Source: CAWHNT01 sp963830775
GTDB taxonomy: Bacteria > Pseudomonadota > Alphaproteobacteria > Geminicoccales > Geminicoccaceae
Reading direction: 5' to 3'
DNA length: 64,000 bases
NCBI GenBank assembly: GCA_963830775.1
Contig: CAWHNT010000031.1
Location: forward strand, 50,604 to 114,603
Positions within the stretch are counted from its first letter, which is position 1. Every line of letters starts with the position of its first letter. The position numbers and the translations under genes are program-made. The notes beneath the pieces are model-generated. The model had not been told where the DNA came from. It made no database searches and saw only the letters and a program-made list of their open reading frames with translations. Positions 16,204 to 24,635 of the stretch are shown piece after piece.

Positions 16204-17661
16204 ATGAGCCCGAACCTCGCCGCCATCGGCTACCTCGTCGCCGCCGTCTGCTTCATCCTGGCGCTGCGCGGCCTCTCCAGCCCCGCCACCTCCCGCGCCG
16301 GCAACCGCTACGGCATGGCGGGCATGACCATCGCCATCCTGGTCACGCTGCTGGCCCTGCCGCAGGCCAACGCCCTCAGCTACGCCCTGATCGTGGCCGG
16401 GATCGCGATCGGCGGCGGGATCGGCTACGTCATCGCCAAGCGCATCGCCATGACCGCGATGCCGCAGCTGGTGGCGGCCTTCCACTCGCTGGTCGGCCTG
16501 GCCGCGGTCTTCGTGGCGACGGGCGCCTTCATGAGCCCGCATGATTTCGGCATCACCGATCCCGACGGCAGCATCCACGGCGTCTCGCTGCTCGAGATGG
16601 GGCTGGGCACCATCATCGGCGCGATCACCTTCTCGGGCTCGCTGATCGCCTTCGGCAAGCTGCAGGCGAAGCTCCCGCCCGCGGTCGAGAGCGCGCTGGG
16701 CCCGCTCCGCCCGGTCGTCGCCGCGGCCATGAGCTCGCGCCCGATCATGCTGCCCGGGCGGCACGTCATCAATGCCGGCCTGGGCCTCCTCATCCTGGTG
16801 CTGCTGGCCCTCTTCGTCGCCACCGAGAGCGGCCTCGTCTTCCTCCTGATGACGCTGCTCTCCTTCGCCATCGGCTTCCTGCTCATCATCCCGATCGGCG
16901 GGGCCGACATGCCGGTCGTGGTCTCGATGCTGAACAGCTACTCGGGCTGGGCCGCCGCCGGCATCGGCTTCACCCTCAAGAACCCGATGCTGATCATCAC
17001 CGGCGCCCTGGTGGGCTCCTCGGGTGCGATCCTCAGCTACATCATGTGCAAGGCGATGAACCGGTCCTTCGTCTCGGTCATCCTGGGCGGCTTCGGCGAG
17101 ACCGGCTCGGCCGCCGCCGAGGAGAGCGACAAGACCCACCGCTCGGGCTCGGCCGAGGACGCGGCCTTCATGATGGAGAACGCGCAGAAGGTGATCATCG
17201 TGCCGGGCTACGGCATGGCCGTGGCCCAGGCCCAGCACTCGGTGCGCGAGCTCTACGACGCGCTCACCAAGAAGGGCGTCGAGGTCAAGTTCGCGATCCA
17301 TCCGGTGGCGGGGCGCATGCCCGGCCACATGAACGTGCTGCTGGCCGAGGCCAACATCCCCTACGACGTCGTCCACGAGATGGAGGACATCAACAGCGAG
17401 TTCCAGCAGGCCGACGTGGCCTACGTGATCGGGGCCAACGACATCACCAACCCGGCGGCCAAGACCGACACGGCCTCGCCGATCTACGGCATGCCGGTCC
17501 TCGACGTCGACCGGGCCAAGTCCGTGTTCTTCATCAAGCGCTCGATGGCCGCGGGCTATGCCGGCATCGACAACCCGCTCTTCTACATGGACCGCACGAT
17601 GATGCTGTTCGGCGACGCCAAGAAGATGACCGAGGAGGTGGTCAAGAGCATCGGGCATTGA
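16204..17661 (+). CDS. pntB: NAD(P) transhydrogenase subunit beta
   Basis: 485 aa. The N-terminal half has eight to nine membrane helices (channel), including MPQLVAAFHSLVGLAA and IGGADMPVVVSMLNSYSGWAA. The C-terminal NADP(H)-binding dIII domain includes VIIVPGYGMAVAQAQH, HPVAGRMPGHMNVLLAEA and YVIGANDITNPAAKTD. With PntAA/PntAB it uses proton-motive force to reduce NADP+ with NADH. The gene is intact, and its stop overlaps the next ATG (TGATG). Confidence 0.95.
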   Translation: MSPNLAAIGYLVAAVCFILALRGLSSPATSRAGNRYGMAGMTIAILVTLLALPQANALSYALIVAGIAIGGGIGYVIAKRIAMTAMPQLVAAFHSLVGLAAVFVATGAFMSPHDFGITDPDGSIHGVSLLEMGLGTIIGAITFSGSLIAFGKLQAKLPPAVESALGPLRPVVAAAMSSRPIMLPGRHVINAGLGLLILVLLALFVATESGLVFLLMTLLSFAIGFLLIIPIGGADMPVVVSMLNSYSGWAAAGIGFTLKNPMLIITGALVGSSGAILSYIMCKAMNRSFVSVILGGFGETGSAAAEESDKTHRSGSAEDAAFMMENAQKVIIVPGYGMAVAQAQHSVRELYDALTKKGVEVKFAIHPVAGRMPGHMNVLLAEANIPYDVVHEMEDINSEFQQADVAYVIGANDITNPAAKTDTASPIYGMPVLDVDRAKSVFFIKRSMAAGYAGIDNPLFYMDRTMMLFGDAKKMTEEVVKSIGH

Positions 17662-18047
17662 TGCCCGGCCTCTCGTCCGCACGCCGGCTCCAGCACCAGC
17701 CGCCCGCCGAGCCGGCGGCGGCCCTGGCCTATTGGGAACGTGCCGAGCAGCACCTGACCGATCAGGTCCGGCGCCAGGAGCGGATCCTCGCCCGGGCCGA
17801 GGCACGCGAGCTGAAGGGGGCCCGCTTGGCCGTCGCCTGGGCCGTGACCCTCGGCATCACCTTCCTGGCCTATCGTGTGGCCGATCTTGCGGCCGCAGCG
17901 CTGGCCCTCGTTCTGCTTGCCCTCTCGCTCCTCCTCTCCAGCCTCCAGTCGCGGCACACGATTGCCTCCGCCCGCACCATGATCGAGGAGCTGGCGCAAG
18001 AGCTGGAGATCGCAGCCCAGCACAAGCGCGCGCTGCAGGCCGCCTGA
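17661..18047 (+). CDS. Small membrane protein with coiled-coil, coupled to pntB
   Basis: 128 aa. It has a charged N-terminal helix (about 25-60, RRQERILARAEARELKG), a hydrophobic hairpin of two likely transmembrane helices (about 55-95), and a C-terminal helical tail. The ATG overlaps the pntB stop by one base, so it should be co-expressed with the transhydrogenase. I recognise no family. It may be an accessory protein or simply a passenger gene of the operon. Confidence 0.6.
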   Translation: MPGLSSARRLQHQPPAEPAAALAYWERAEQHLTDQVRRQERILARAEARELKGARLAVAWAVTLGITFLAYRVADLAAAALALVLLALSLLLSSLQSRHTIASARTMIEELAQELEIAAQHKRALQAA

Positions 18048-18058
18048 CGGCGCTAGGG

Positions 18059-18083
18059 CACTTTCACGCAGAGCGTGGAAGTG
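18059..18083 (+). terminator. Hairpin after the pnt operon
   Basis: 11-bp arms (one G-U pair) around an AGA loop, starting 11 bp after the stop of the small membrane protein gene. No T-tract follows. It is probably a 3'-end stabiliser or a Rho-assisted terminator. Confidence 0.45.
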
Positions 18084-18123
18084 CAGCCTCAAGCAGGCCG
18101 GAGGCCGGTAGGCACGAGGAAGG

Positions 18124-18160
18124 GCTAGAGCGTGTTCAGTCTGGCTGAACACGCTCTAGC
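18124..18160. repeat. Long perfect intergenic palindrome
   Basis: 16-bp perfect arms (GCTAGAGCGTGTTCAG and its complement) around a 5-nt loop, in the gap between the pnt operon and the FMN reductase gene. It lacks a T-tract. Palindromes of this kind, built on an AGAGCGTGTTCAG-like arm, are familiar as dispersed REP-like repeats in alphaproteobacteria (memory, not searched). It is the only copy in the window. Confidence 0.6.
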
Positions 18161-18183
18161 AACGTCTACGAGGACGAGAGGAC

Positions 18184-18753
18184 ATGAGTGAGACCAGGGT
18201 CATGCAGGTGCTCGGCATCGCCGGCAGCCTGCGGCAAGGCTCGTACAACCGGCTGGCGCTGCGCGCCGCCCAGAAGCTCGCCCCGGCCGGCATGGAGATC
18301 CTGCCGTTCGAGCATTTGCGCGAGATCCCGCCCTACGACGAGGACGTGAAGACCCAGGGTTTCCCGCTCGTCGTCCAGCAGCTCCGCGACGCCATCCGGG
18401 CCGCCGACGCGCTCCTGATCGTCACGCCCGAGTACAACTACTCGGTCCCGGGCCTGCTGAAGAACGCGATCGACTGGGCTTCCCGCCCGCCCGAGCAGCC
18501 TTTCCTCGACAAGCCGATGGCGATCATGGGCGCCTCGCCCGCCGTTATCGGCACCGCCCGCGCCCAGTACCATTTGCGCCAGTGCTTCGTTTACCTCGAC
18601 GCCAAGATCCTCAACCGTCCCGAGGTGATGATCGGCCAGGCAGCCCAGAAGTTCGCCGCCGACGGCACGCTGACGGACGAGGCCACGGCCAAGGCGATCG
18701 CGGCCCTGCTCGAGAGCCTGAAGGCGTGGACGCTGCGTCTGCAGCCGCGCTGA
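18184..18753 (+). CDS. NADPH-dependent FMN reductase, ChrR/azoreductase-like
   Basis: 189-aa flavodoxin-like protein. GIAGSLRQGSYNRLAL binds the FMN phosphate, TPEYNYSVPGLLKNAIDWASRP is the family signature around the isoalloxazine ring, and PMAIMGAS closes the site. It is a soluble homotetrameric quinone, chromate or azo reductase in this family. ATG follows GAGAGGAC. It is flanked by the palindrome upstream and a convergent UxaA-family gene downstream. Confidence 0.88.
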   Translation: MSETRVMQVLGIAGSLRQGSYNRLALRAAQKLAPAGMEILPFEHLREIPPYDEDVKTQGFPLVVQQLRDAIRAADALLIVTPEYNYSVPGLLKNAIDWASRPPEQPFLDKPMAIMGASPAVIGTARAQYHLRQCFVYLDAKILNRPEVMIGQAAQKFAADGTLTDEATAKAIAALLESLKAWTLRLQPR

Positions 18754-18766
18754 GCGGCCGGGGCCG

Positions 18767-19961
18767 TCAGGCCGCCCGCGGCAGGCAGGCGGGGCCGGTG
18801 GGCTCGAAGCGCTTGTAGCCGAGGATGAACTCCTGGTGCCCCAGCGCCTCGGAGCAGGTGCGCTCGCCGGCGGCGACACGCTCGATGAGGGCCAGGATCT
18901 CGCGGCCGACCTCGTCCAGGGTGCCGCGGCCCTCGAGGATGCGGCCGGCGTCGACGTCCATGTCCTCCTGCATCCGGCGGTAGGTGCCGGGGTTGGCGCA
19001 GACCTTGATCACGGGCGAGATCGCCGAGCCCACGACCGAGCCGCGGCCGGTCGAGAACAGGATCACGTGGCTGCCGCAGGCGATCAGCTCCGCGATCTCG
19101 GCATTGTCGTTGATGTTGGGGAAGCCGAAGCGCGGCTCGCCGTCCGGCACGACGTCGAGAAGATAGAGCCCGCCGGACGGCGGCTGGTCGCCGGGCTTGA
19201 TCAGGCCCGAGATCGGCACGGTGCCGGCCTTGGCGTAGGCGCCCAGCGACTTCTCCTCGATCGGTGCTGAGGCCGCCCTCGGCATTGCCGGTGGCGAAGC
19301 TGGCATAGCCCATCTTGCTGTAGTAGCGGGCGGCCTTCTCCACGCAGCGCACGATCTCCTGGCCGAGCTCGGGTGTGACCGCACGGCCCGCCATGTGCCG
19401 CTCGCAGCCGATCAGCTCGCCCGTCTCCTCGAAGATCGCCCGCCCGCCGGCCTCGACCAGCAGGTCGAACGCCCTGCCCATGGCCGGGTTGGCGGTCAGG
19501 CCCGAGGTCGCGTCCGACCCGCCGCAGATCGTCCCCACCGTCAGCTCGTGCAGCGCCATCGGCACGGTGGGCTGCGCGTCGAGCGCCGCCCGCTGCTCCT
19601 CGACCCAGGCCCGGCCGGCCTCCACCGTGCGCCGCGTGCCGCCGGCCGCCTGGATCACGAGCGTCCGCACCGGCCGCCCGGTGGCCTCGATCGCCTCCCT
19701 GGCACCCGAGCGGTCGAAGCTCTCGCACCCCAGCGACACCAGCAGCACGGCACCCACGTTGGGATGGGTGCAGAGCCGCACCATCATGTCGTGCGCGTAC
19801 CGGTTCGGGTAGCAGCCGGGGAAGCCGATGACGTGGACGTCCCGCTCCTCGAGTCCCCGCGCCACTATGGTCGCCACATGCCGCGCGCACTCGACCAGGT
19901 ACGCCACCACGACGACGTTCCGGATCCCCTTGCGCCCGTCACTCCTGAGCCAGCCGCGCAT
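18767..19961 (-). CDS. UxaA-family hydrolyase, altronate/galactarate dehydratase C-terminal type (one frameshift)
   Basis: About 397 aa. MRGWLRSDGRKGIRN, the Fe-site-like PGCYPNRYAHDMM and LGCESFDRSGA, CGGSDATSGLTANPA, and STGRGSVVGSAISPVIKVCANP match the catalytic C-terminal half of UxaA/GarD enzymes, which dehydrate sugar acids. ATG 19961 has GGGAGG 5 nt upstream. One extra base near 19264 splits the protein between GNAEGGLST and EEKSLGAYAKAG. It lies immediately downstream of, and probably co-transcribed with, an RraA-family aldolase gene. The small SAF/UxaA N-terminal partner is not in the window. Confidence 0.82.
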
Positions 19962-19980
19962 CCTAACCTCCCTGGAACCG

Positions 19981-20631
19981 TCAGAACTTGCCATGCTTCA
20001 GATAGGCTTCCTGCGGGTCCATGCCGCCCAGGATGGCCTTGCGGATCTCGCTCTCGGTCCCTGCGGCGACCTCGGCGGCCTCGATGATCTCGGCCGCACG
20101 ATCGCGTGGCAGGATGCAGATGCCGTCGCGGTCGCCCAGGAGATAGTCGCCGGGCATGATCCGCACGTCGCCGATCACGATCGGGACGTCGAAACCGTCC
20201 GGCAGCCAGAAGGAGACGATGTCCCTGGGTGTGGTGTGCCGGAAGCAGACCTGGAAGCCCTGCTCGATGATGAAGTCGACGTCGCGGCAGGCGCCGTCGA
20301 CGACGTAGCCCAGGATGCCGCGGAGCTGGAGGGTCTCGGAGGAGAGCTCGCCCATGAGTGCCACCGCATGGGTGTTGGGCTGGCAGACCACGACATGGCC
20401 CGGGCGCGCCTTGGAGAGGAGGCCGGTCCATTCGAAGAGCGTGCTGTGGCGGTCGGCCGCTTCGTCGACATGGCCGCTGACGGTGAAGACGGGCCCGGCC
20501 AGCTTGCGGTCGGGGAAGAGGGCGCGGATCTCGTGCGGCAGGACGAAGTTGCGCAGGCCCATGCCGCGCATCACGTCGTGGACGACGCCGGTGTAGCAGT
20601 GCTGCAGCCGGGCCTCGAGCGTTTCAGCCAT
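19981..20631 (-). CDS. RraA-family aldolase/decarboxylase
   Basis: 216 aa. The RraA-like fold shows GPVFTVSGHVDEA, the active-site GYVVDGACRDVDFI (Arg-Asp), VVIGDVRIMPGDYLLGDRDGICILP, and a C-terminal helix. Family members are HMG/CHA-type pyruvate aldolases or oxaloacetate decarboxylases, Mg2+-dependent; the RNase E inhibitor RraA is a paralogue. The following UxaA-family dehydratase suggests sugar-acid catabolism yielding pyruvate. The gene is intact. Confidence 0.8.
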   Translation of the reverse strand: MAETLEARLQHCYTGVVHDVMRGMGLRNFVLPHEIRALFPDRKLAGPVFTVSGHVDEAADRHSTLFEWTGLLSKARPGHVVVCQPNTHAVALMGELSSETLQLRGILGYVVDGACRDVDFIIEQGFQVCFRHTTPRDIVSFWLPDGFDVPIVIGDVRIMPGDYLLGDRDGICILPRDRAAEIIEAAEVAAGTESEIRKAILGGMDPQEAYLKHGKF

Positions 20632-20697
20632 CGGGAAAGCCTCCTCTTTCGCGCGAGGCTGGCGGGGAAGGCCGTGCCGATCAAGCCCAAGAAGCAG

Positions 20698-20719
20698 AAC
20701 GCCGCCCGGAGGCGGCGTT
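20698..20719 (-). terminator. Intrinsic terminator of rpsU
   Basis: Perfect 9-bp GC-rich arms (AACGCCGCC and complement) around a 4-nt loop, 29 bp past the rpsU stop on the minus strand, followed there by a pyrimidine-rich CTGCTTCTT stretch. Confidence 0.7.
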
Positions 20720-20747
20720 GCAGGAACGCAGGGTCTCGTGGTCCGGC

Positions 20748-20981
20748 CTAGATCTCGTCCCGCTCGGCCCGCTTGCGCATCAGCTTGCGGTAGCGGCGGA
20801 TCGCTTCCGCCTTCTCGCGCGCCCGGCGCTCCGAGGGCTTCTCGTAGTGCCGGCGCATCCGCATCTCGCGATAGAGGCCTTCGCGCTGCATCTTCTTCTT
20901 CAGCGCGCGCAACGCCTGGTCGACGTTATTGTCGCGAACCTGAACCTCAACGATGGCTCGTACTCCTGCGCGGCCCTGCAT
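20748..20981 (-). CDS. rpsU: 30S ribosomal protein S21
   Basis: The body VQVRDNNVDQALRALKKKM, REMRMRRHYEKPSERRAREKAEA and a basic tail are S21, which helps initiation on the 30S platform. The stated start (ATG 20981) adds nine residues compared with the usual N-terminus M-V-x-V-x-V-RDNNVDQAL. The usual start would fall on an ATC at 20952-20954, with GGAG exactly 8 nt upstream. Either a non-canonical ATC is used, ATG was misread as ATC, or the longer form is real. Length would be 68 aa (ATC) or 77 aa (ATG). A terminator follows. Confidence 0.9.
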   Translation of the reverse strand: MQGRAGVRAIVEVQVRDNNVDQALRALKKKMQREGLYREMRMRRHYEKPSERRAREKAEAIRRYRKLMRKRAERDEI

Positions 20982-21115
20982 CAGGGCGACAAAAACCACT
21001 CCCTCCCGAGGAGGGCTGGCGGCCTTCTAGCACGCAGGGCAGCGCCCGCCAAGGCCGCCGCGACGGGCACCGCGTCGTACGTTGCGGCCTGCGGTCCCAG
21101 GCCTACATGGGGTGC

Positions 21116-21658
21116 ATGACACTGCGCAAGATCGCCCGGCTCGGGCATCCCGTGCTGCTGGGCAAGGCGGCACCGGTCGAGGACGTGGCCGACCCCGGGC
21201 TCCAGCTCCTGATCGACGACATGCTGGAGACCATGGCGGACGCCGAGGGTATCGGCCTCGCCGCACCGCAGGTCTACGCGGCCAGCCGCGTGATCCTGGC
21301 GCAGGAGATGGAAGATCGCAGCGAGGCTGCGAGCGCGCCGGTGCGGGTGCTGATCAACCCCGAGCTGGAGCCGCTCGGGGAGGAGGTCGTTATCGGCCAC
21401 GAGGGCTGCCTGTCGATCCCGGGCCTGCGCGGCCTGGTCCCGCGCTGGCAGCGGGTCGGCTGGCGGGCGCTGGACCGTGACGGGCGCCGGATCGAGGGCG
21501 AGGCCTTGGGTCTGTTCGCGCGGGTGCTGCAGCACGAGGTCGATCACCTGGACGGGGTCGTCTACCCGATGCGGATGCTCGACCTGCGGCAGCTCGCCTT
21601 CACGAGCGAGATGCACCACCTGGAAGACTGGCTGCGGGCGGAGGGGGCGACAGGATGA
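21116..21658 (+). CDS. def: Peptide deformylase
   Basis: 180 aa. All three metal-site motifs are present: GIGLAAPQ near 44, EGCLSIP near 98 (Cys ligand) and QHEVDHLDG near 140 (HExxH). It removes the formyl group from nascent N-terminal Met in the cytoplasm. The start is ATG 21116 (MTLRKIARLGHPVL); ATG 21107 is in frame just upstream, and neither has a strong SD. It lacks the C-terminal extension of type I enzymes. It overlaps the COQ9 gene by ATGA. Confidence 0.93.
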   Translation: MTLRKIARLGHPVLLGKAAPVEDVADPGLQLLIDDMLETMADAEGIGLAAPQVYAASRVILAQEMEDRSEAASAPVRVLINPELEPLGEEVVIGHEGCLSIPGLRGLVPRWQRVGWRALDRDGRRIEGEALGLFARVLQHEVDHLDGVVYPMRMLDLRQLAFTSEMHHLEDWLRAEGATG

Positions 21659-22293
21659 GCGAGGCCGTGACGGAGCGCCGGGCGCTGAAGGACCGGATCC
21701 TCGAGGCGGCACTGCTGCACGCCGCCTTCGACGGCTGGAGCCGCAAGACGCTGCTCCACGCCGCGAGCGATGCGGGCGTCGATGCACCCACCGCGCGGCG
21801 CCTGTTCCCGCAGGGCGGCGACAGTCTGGTCGAGTGGCTCGACGACTGGGCCGACCGGCAGATGCTGGAGGCCGCGGCCACAGAGGACCTGGGCGCTCTC
21901 CCGGTGCGCCGGCGCATCGCCTGGCTGGTGCGCCACCGCCTGGAGCCCCTGGGCCACCATCGCGAGGCCATGCGACGGGCCGCCGTGGCGCACGGACTCC
22001 CGACCAATCTGGTGACTGCAAGCCGGTCCGTGTGGCGCACCGTCGATCGCATCTGGGAAGCCGCCGGCCTCGGCGGCACGCCGGGCGAAGGCTTCAGCTA
22101 CTACAGCCGCCGCGCCACGCTGGCCGCGGTCCTGGTCGGCACCTTCCTCTACTGGCTCGAGGACCAGTCCGAGAGCTTCGCCGACACCTGGGCCTTCCTC
22201 GATCGCCGCATCGAGGACGTGATGCGCATGGGCCAGGCCCGCACCTGGCTCGAAGGCCTGCTCGGCCGCAGGCCCAAAGCTGCCGCAACCTGA
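21655..22293 (+). CDS. COQ9-family ubiquinone biosynthesis protein
   Basis: 212 aa. The TetR-like helical fold shows RILEAALLHAAFDGWSRKTL, the DWADRQML region, and a C-terminal COQ9 domain with FSYYSRRATLAAVLVGTFLYWLED and the amphipathic helix FLDRRIEDVMRMGQ. COQ9 binds lipid or quinone intermediates and assists Coq7 hydroxylation at the membrane. It is translationally coupled to def by ATGA. Confidence 0.88.
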   Translation: MSEAVTERRALKDRILEAALLHAAFDGWSRKTLLHAASDAGVDAPTARRLFPQGGDSLVEWLDDWADRQMLEAAATEDLGALPVRRRIAWLVRHRLEPLGHHREAMRRAAVAHGLPTNLVTASRSVWRTVDRIWEAAGLGGTPGEGFSYYSRRATLAAVLVGTFLYWLEDQSESFADTWAFLDRRIEDVMRMGQARTWLEGLLGRRPKAAAT

Positions 22294-22332
22294 TCCCGAT
22301 CGGCCTGAACGCCAGCTGCCTGGCCTCCATCC

Positions 22333-23091
22333 TCAATAGGGCAGCAGGATGTCCAGCACCTGGGCGCCGTAGCGGGGCTGCTGGACGTCGGTGAGCTGGC
22401 CGCGGCCGCCATAGGCGACGCGGAGCTCGGCGATCTTGTCGTGCGGGATGGTGTTGCGAGGGGTGATGTCCTCGGGCCGGACGATCCCGCCGACGAAGAC
22501 CTCGCGCATCTCGAAGTTGACGCGGATCTCCTGGCGGCCCTGCAGCACGAGGTTGCCGTTGGGCAGGATCTGGGTGATCAGGGCTGCCACGTTCACCTTG
22601 ATGTCCTCCTCGCGGTCGACCTCGCCGCTGCCCTGGTGGCTCATGCCCGAGGAGGCGCCGACCAGGGCCGAAGGGTCGAGCGGCTTGCTGTCCGGGTTCG
22701 GCAGGAGATTGTCGAGCTTGGTCTCGAGCCCGAAGAACTCGCTGATGCCCAGATTGTCCTCGGTGCTGCGCGAACGGCTGGTCTCGTTCGAGAGCTCGGC
22801 CTTGTCGTCGATCGTGACCTGGACGGTCAGGATGTCGCCCACCCGCCGCGCGCGCTGGTCGCGGAAGAAGCCTTTGGCACCGGAGCGCCACAAGGAGTTG
22901 GCGCCGGCACTCTGCAGGGGCTCGGGTGCCGGCATCGGGAGGGACACTGGCGTCGGGCTCTGCTGTGCGGCCGGGTTGCCGATCGGGCTGAGCTCGGGCG
23001 GCTTGCCGATATCCTCCAGCCTGGCGAGAGTGTTGCAGCCTGCCAGCACGACGCAGCAGAGAAGGGCAGCCAGACGGTGCAGGGCGCTCAT
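22333..23091 (-). CDS. flgH: Flagellar L-ring lipoprotein FlgH
   Basis: 252 aa. The signal peptide has lipobox LAGC, then SLWRSGAKGFFRDQRARRVGDILTV, KAELSNETSRSRS, DIKVNVAALITQILPNGNLVLQGRQEIRVNFEMREV and GIVRPEDI, all FlgH hallmarks. It forms the outer-membrane bushing of the flagellar rod. It overlaps the flgA stop (ATGA) and is last in the flgF-flgG-flgA-flgH order on the minus strand. It ends convergently 40 bp from the COQ9 gene. Confidence 0.96.
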   Translation of the reverse strand: MSALHRLAALLCCVVLAGCNTLARLEDIGKPPELSPIGNPAAQQSPTPVSLPMPAPEPLQSAGANSLWRSGAKGFFRDQRARRVGDILTVQVTIDDKAELSNETSRSRSTEDNLGISEFFGLETKLDNLLPNPDSKPLDPSALVGASSGMSHQGSGEVDREEDIKVNVAALITQILPNGNLVLQGRQEIRVNFEMREVFVGGIVRPEDITPRNTIPHDKIAELRVAYGGRGQLTDVQQPRYGAQVLDILLPY

Positions 23092-23813
23092 CCGGCGGCA
23101 CCCCCGGCGCTCTGGACGCGGACGAGCTTGCGCCCGGCCACGGTCCCGCGACGGACCAGTCGGGTGTCGGGGTTGACGACGCGGACGGCGTCGCCCTCGC
23201 TGCCACCGTCGAGGGCCTCGCCCACCGTGCGCACCTGGAGCCCGGCCGACTCGTAGAAGATGGTGACGGCCTCGCCGCGCTGGACCAGCCGGGGCGTGGT
23301 GAGATCGCTGTCGCGGATGGCGCGGCCGGCCACGAGCGTGCGCCGGGCCTCTCGGCCGACTACCTCCTGGGGGTCGCGCACGGCCTCGGCCGCGGCCGGG
23401 CCGTCCGGCACCCAGCGCACCGCCAGTGCCTCGGGCGTGATCTGCTGGCCGCGCTCGACCCGACGGGCCGGGACTGCAATCGAGACCAGGGCCCGGGCCC
23501 GGCCGACGAGCGCTATCGTGCTCTCCTCACCTGTGTCGAGGCGCACATGGAGGCTGCCGCGAAAACGGCCGCGTGGCTCGGCGCTGAAGGTCTGGAGCAC
23601 GAGCTCGGCCGGCCGTCGGGCGGGATTGGCCATCGGCAGGGCAGGGGCCTCGATCGTGACCTCGTGCCGCTCTCCGCCCGACTCGGCTAAGGCCTCCTCG
23701 ATCAGGCCGGCGACGATCTCCTGGGTGAGCGCCTGGCCCGGCGGCAGCACGGCGGCTTCCGCCGGCAGCGGGCCCAGGAGAAGGGCGAGGACGGCCAGGA
23801 TGATGGGGCGCAT
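23088..23813 (-). CDS. flgA: Flagellar P-ring assembly chaperone FlgA
   Basis: 241 aa with a Sec signal peptide (MRPIILAVLALLLGPLPAEA). The C-terminal SAF-like domain includes VPARRVERGQQITPEAL, RDPQEVVGREARRTLVAGRAI, LVQRGEAVTIFYESAGLQVRT and the closing VNPDTRLVRRGTV. It assists FlgI polymerisation in the periplasm. It sits between flgG and flgH with minimal spacing. Confidence 0.93.
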   Translation of the reverse strand: MRPIILAVLALLLGPLPAEAAVLPPGQALTQEIVAGLIEEALAESGGERHEVTIEAPALPMANPARRPAELVLQTFSAEPRGRFRGSLHVRLDTGEESTIALVGRARALVSIAVPARRVERGQQITPEALAVRWVPDGPAAAEAVRDPQEVVGREARRTLVAGRAIRDSDLTTPRLVQRGEAVTIFYESAGLQVRTVGEALDGGSEGDAVRVVNPDTRLVRRGTVAGRKLVRVQSAGGAAG

Positions 23814-23817
23814 CGGC

Positions 23818-24603
23818 TCAGCTCATCTGGGTCACGGTGGCCAGCATCTCGTCGGACGCCGAGATCACCTTGGAGTTCAGGTCGTAGGCCCGCTGGGCGG
23901 CGATCAGGGCCGTGATCTCCTGGACCGGGTTGACGTTCGAGCTCTCGAGATAGCCCTGCAGCGTCGAGCCCAGCCCGTCGCTGCTGGGCGTGCCGACGAA
24001 GGCCGCACCCGAGGCCTCGGTCTCCATCAGGAGATTGCTGCCGATCGCTTCGAGCCCGGCCTGGTTGACGAAGGAGGCGAGCTCGAGCTGGCCCAGGTCG
24101 ACCAGGTCGGTTTGCCCGTCCACCTTGGCGGTGACGGTGCCCTCGCTGTTGATCGCGATCTCGATCGTGTTCTCCGGCACCGTGATGCCGGGGCCTACCG
24201 TGTAGCCGTCGGAGGTGACCATCACGCCGTCGGCACTGAGCTGGAAGTTGCCCGAGCGCGTGTAGGCGGTGTCGCCGTCGGGCAGCTCGACGATGAAGTA
24301 GCCCTCGCCCTGGATCGCGACGTCGAGGCTGTTCTCGGTGTTCACGAGGTCGCCCTGCTCGGGGATGCGGTAGACGGCGGCCGTCTTCACCCCAAGACCG
24401 AGCTGCACGCCGGCCGGGACCACGGTGCCCTCGGTCGAGCTGCTGGAGCCGACGCGGCGCTGGCTCTGGTAGAGGAGGTCCTGGAACTCGGGCCGCCGGC
24501 GCTGGTAGCCGGTGGTCGTCATGTTGGCGAGGTTGTTGGCGATCACCTCGACGTGGAGCTGCTGCGCCATCATCCCGGTGCCGCCGACGCTGAGCGATCG
24601 CAT
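23818..24603 (-). CDS. flgG: Flagellar distal rod protein FlgG
   Basis: 261 aa from ATG 24603. MRSLSVGGTGMMAQQLHVEVIANNLANMTTTGY is the rod-protein N-terminus; GEGYFIVELPDGDTAYTRSGNFQLSADG is the core; EITALIAAQRAYDLNSKVISASDEML is the C-terminal helix. It is exported through the flagellar T3SS without a cleaved signal. Two in-frame GTG codons just upstream are less likely starts. Confidence 0.96.
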   Translation of the reverse strand: MRSLSVGGTGMMAQQLHVEVIANNLANMTTTGYQRRRPEFQDLLYQSQRRVGSSSSTEGTVVPAGVQLGLGVKTAAVYRIPEQGDLVNTENSLDVAIQGEGYFIVELPDGDTAYTRSGNFQLSADGVMVTSDGYTVGPGITVPENTIEIAINSEGTVTAKVDGQTDLVDLGQLELASFVNQAGLEAIGSNLLMETEASGAAFVGTPSSDGLGSTLQGYLESSNVNPVQEITALIAAQRAYDLNSKVISASDEMLATVTQMS

Positions 24604-24635
24604 CACCACTGGCTTCTGCTCCCCTTGCCTTCGTC

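Noticed and set aside
16174..17805. 543-aa minus-strand ORF over pntB
   Set aside because: His/Asp/Gly-rich antisense shadow of a clear transhydrogenase gene.
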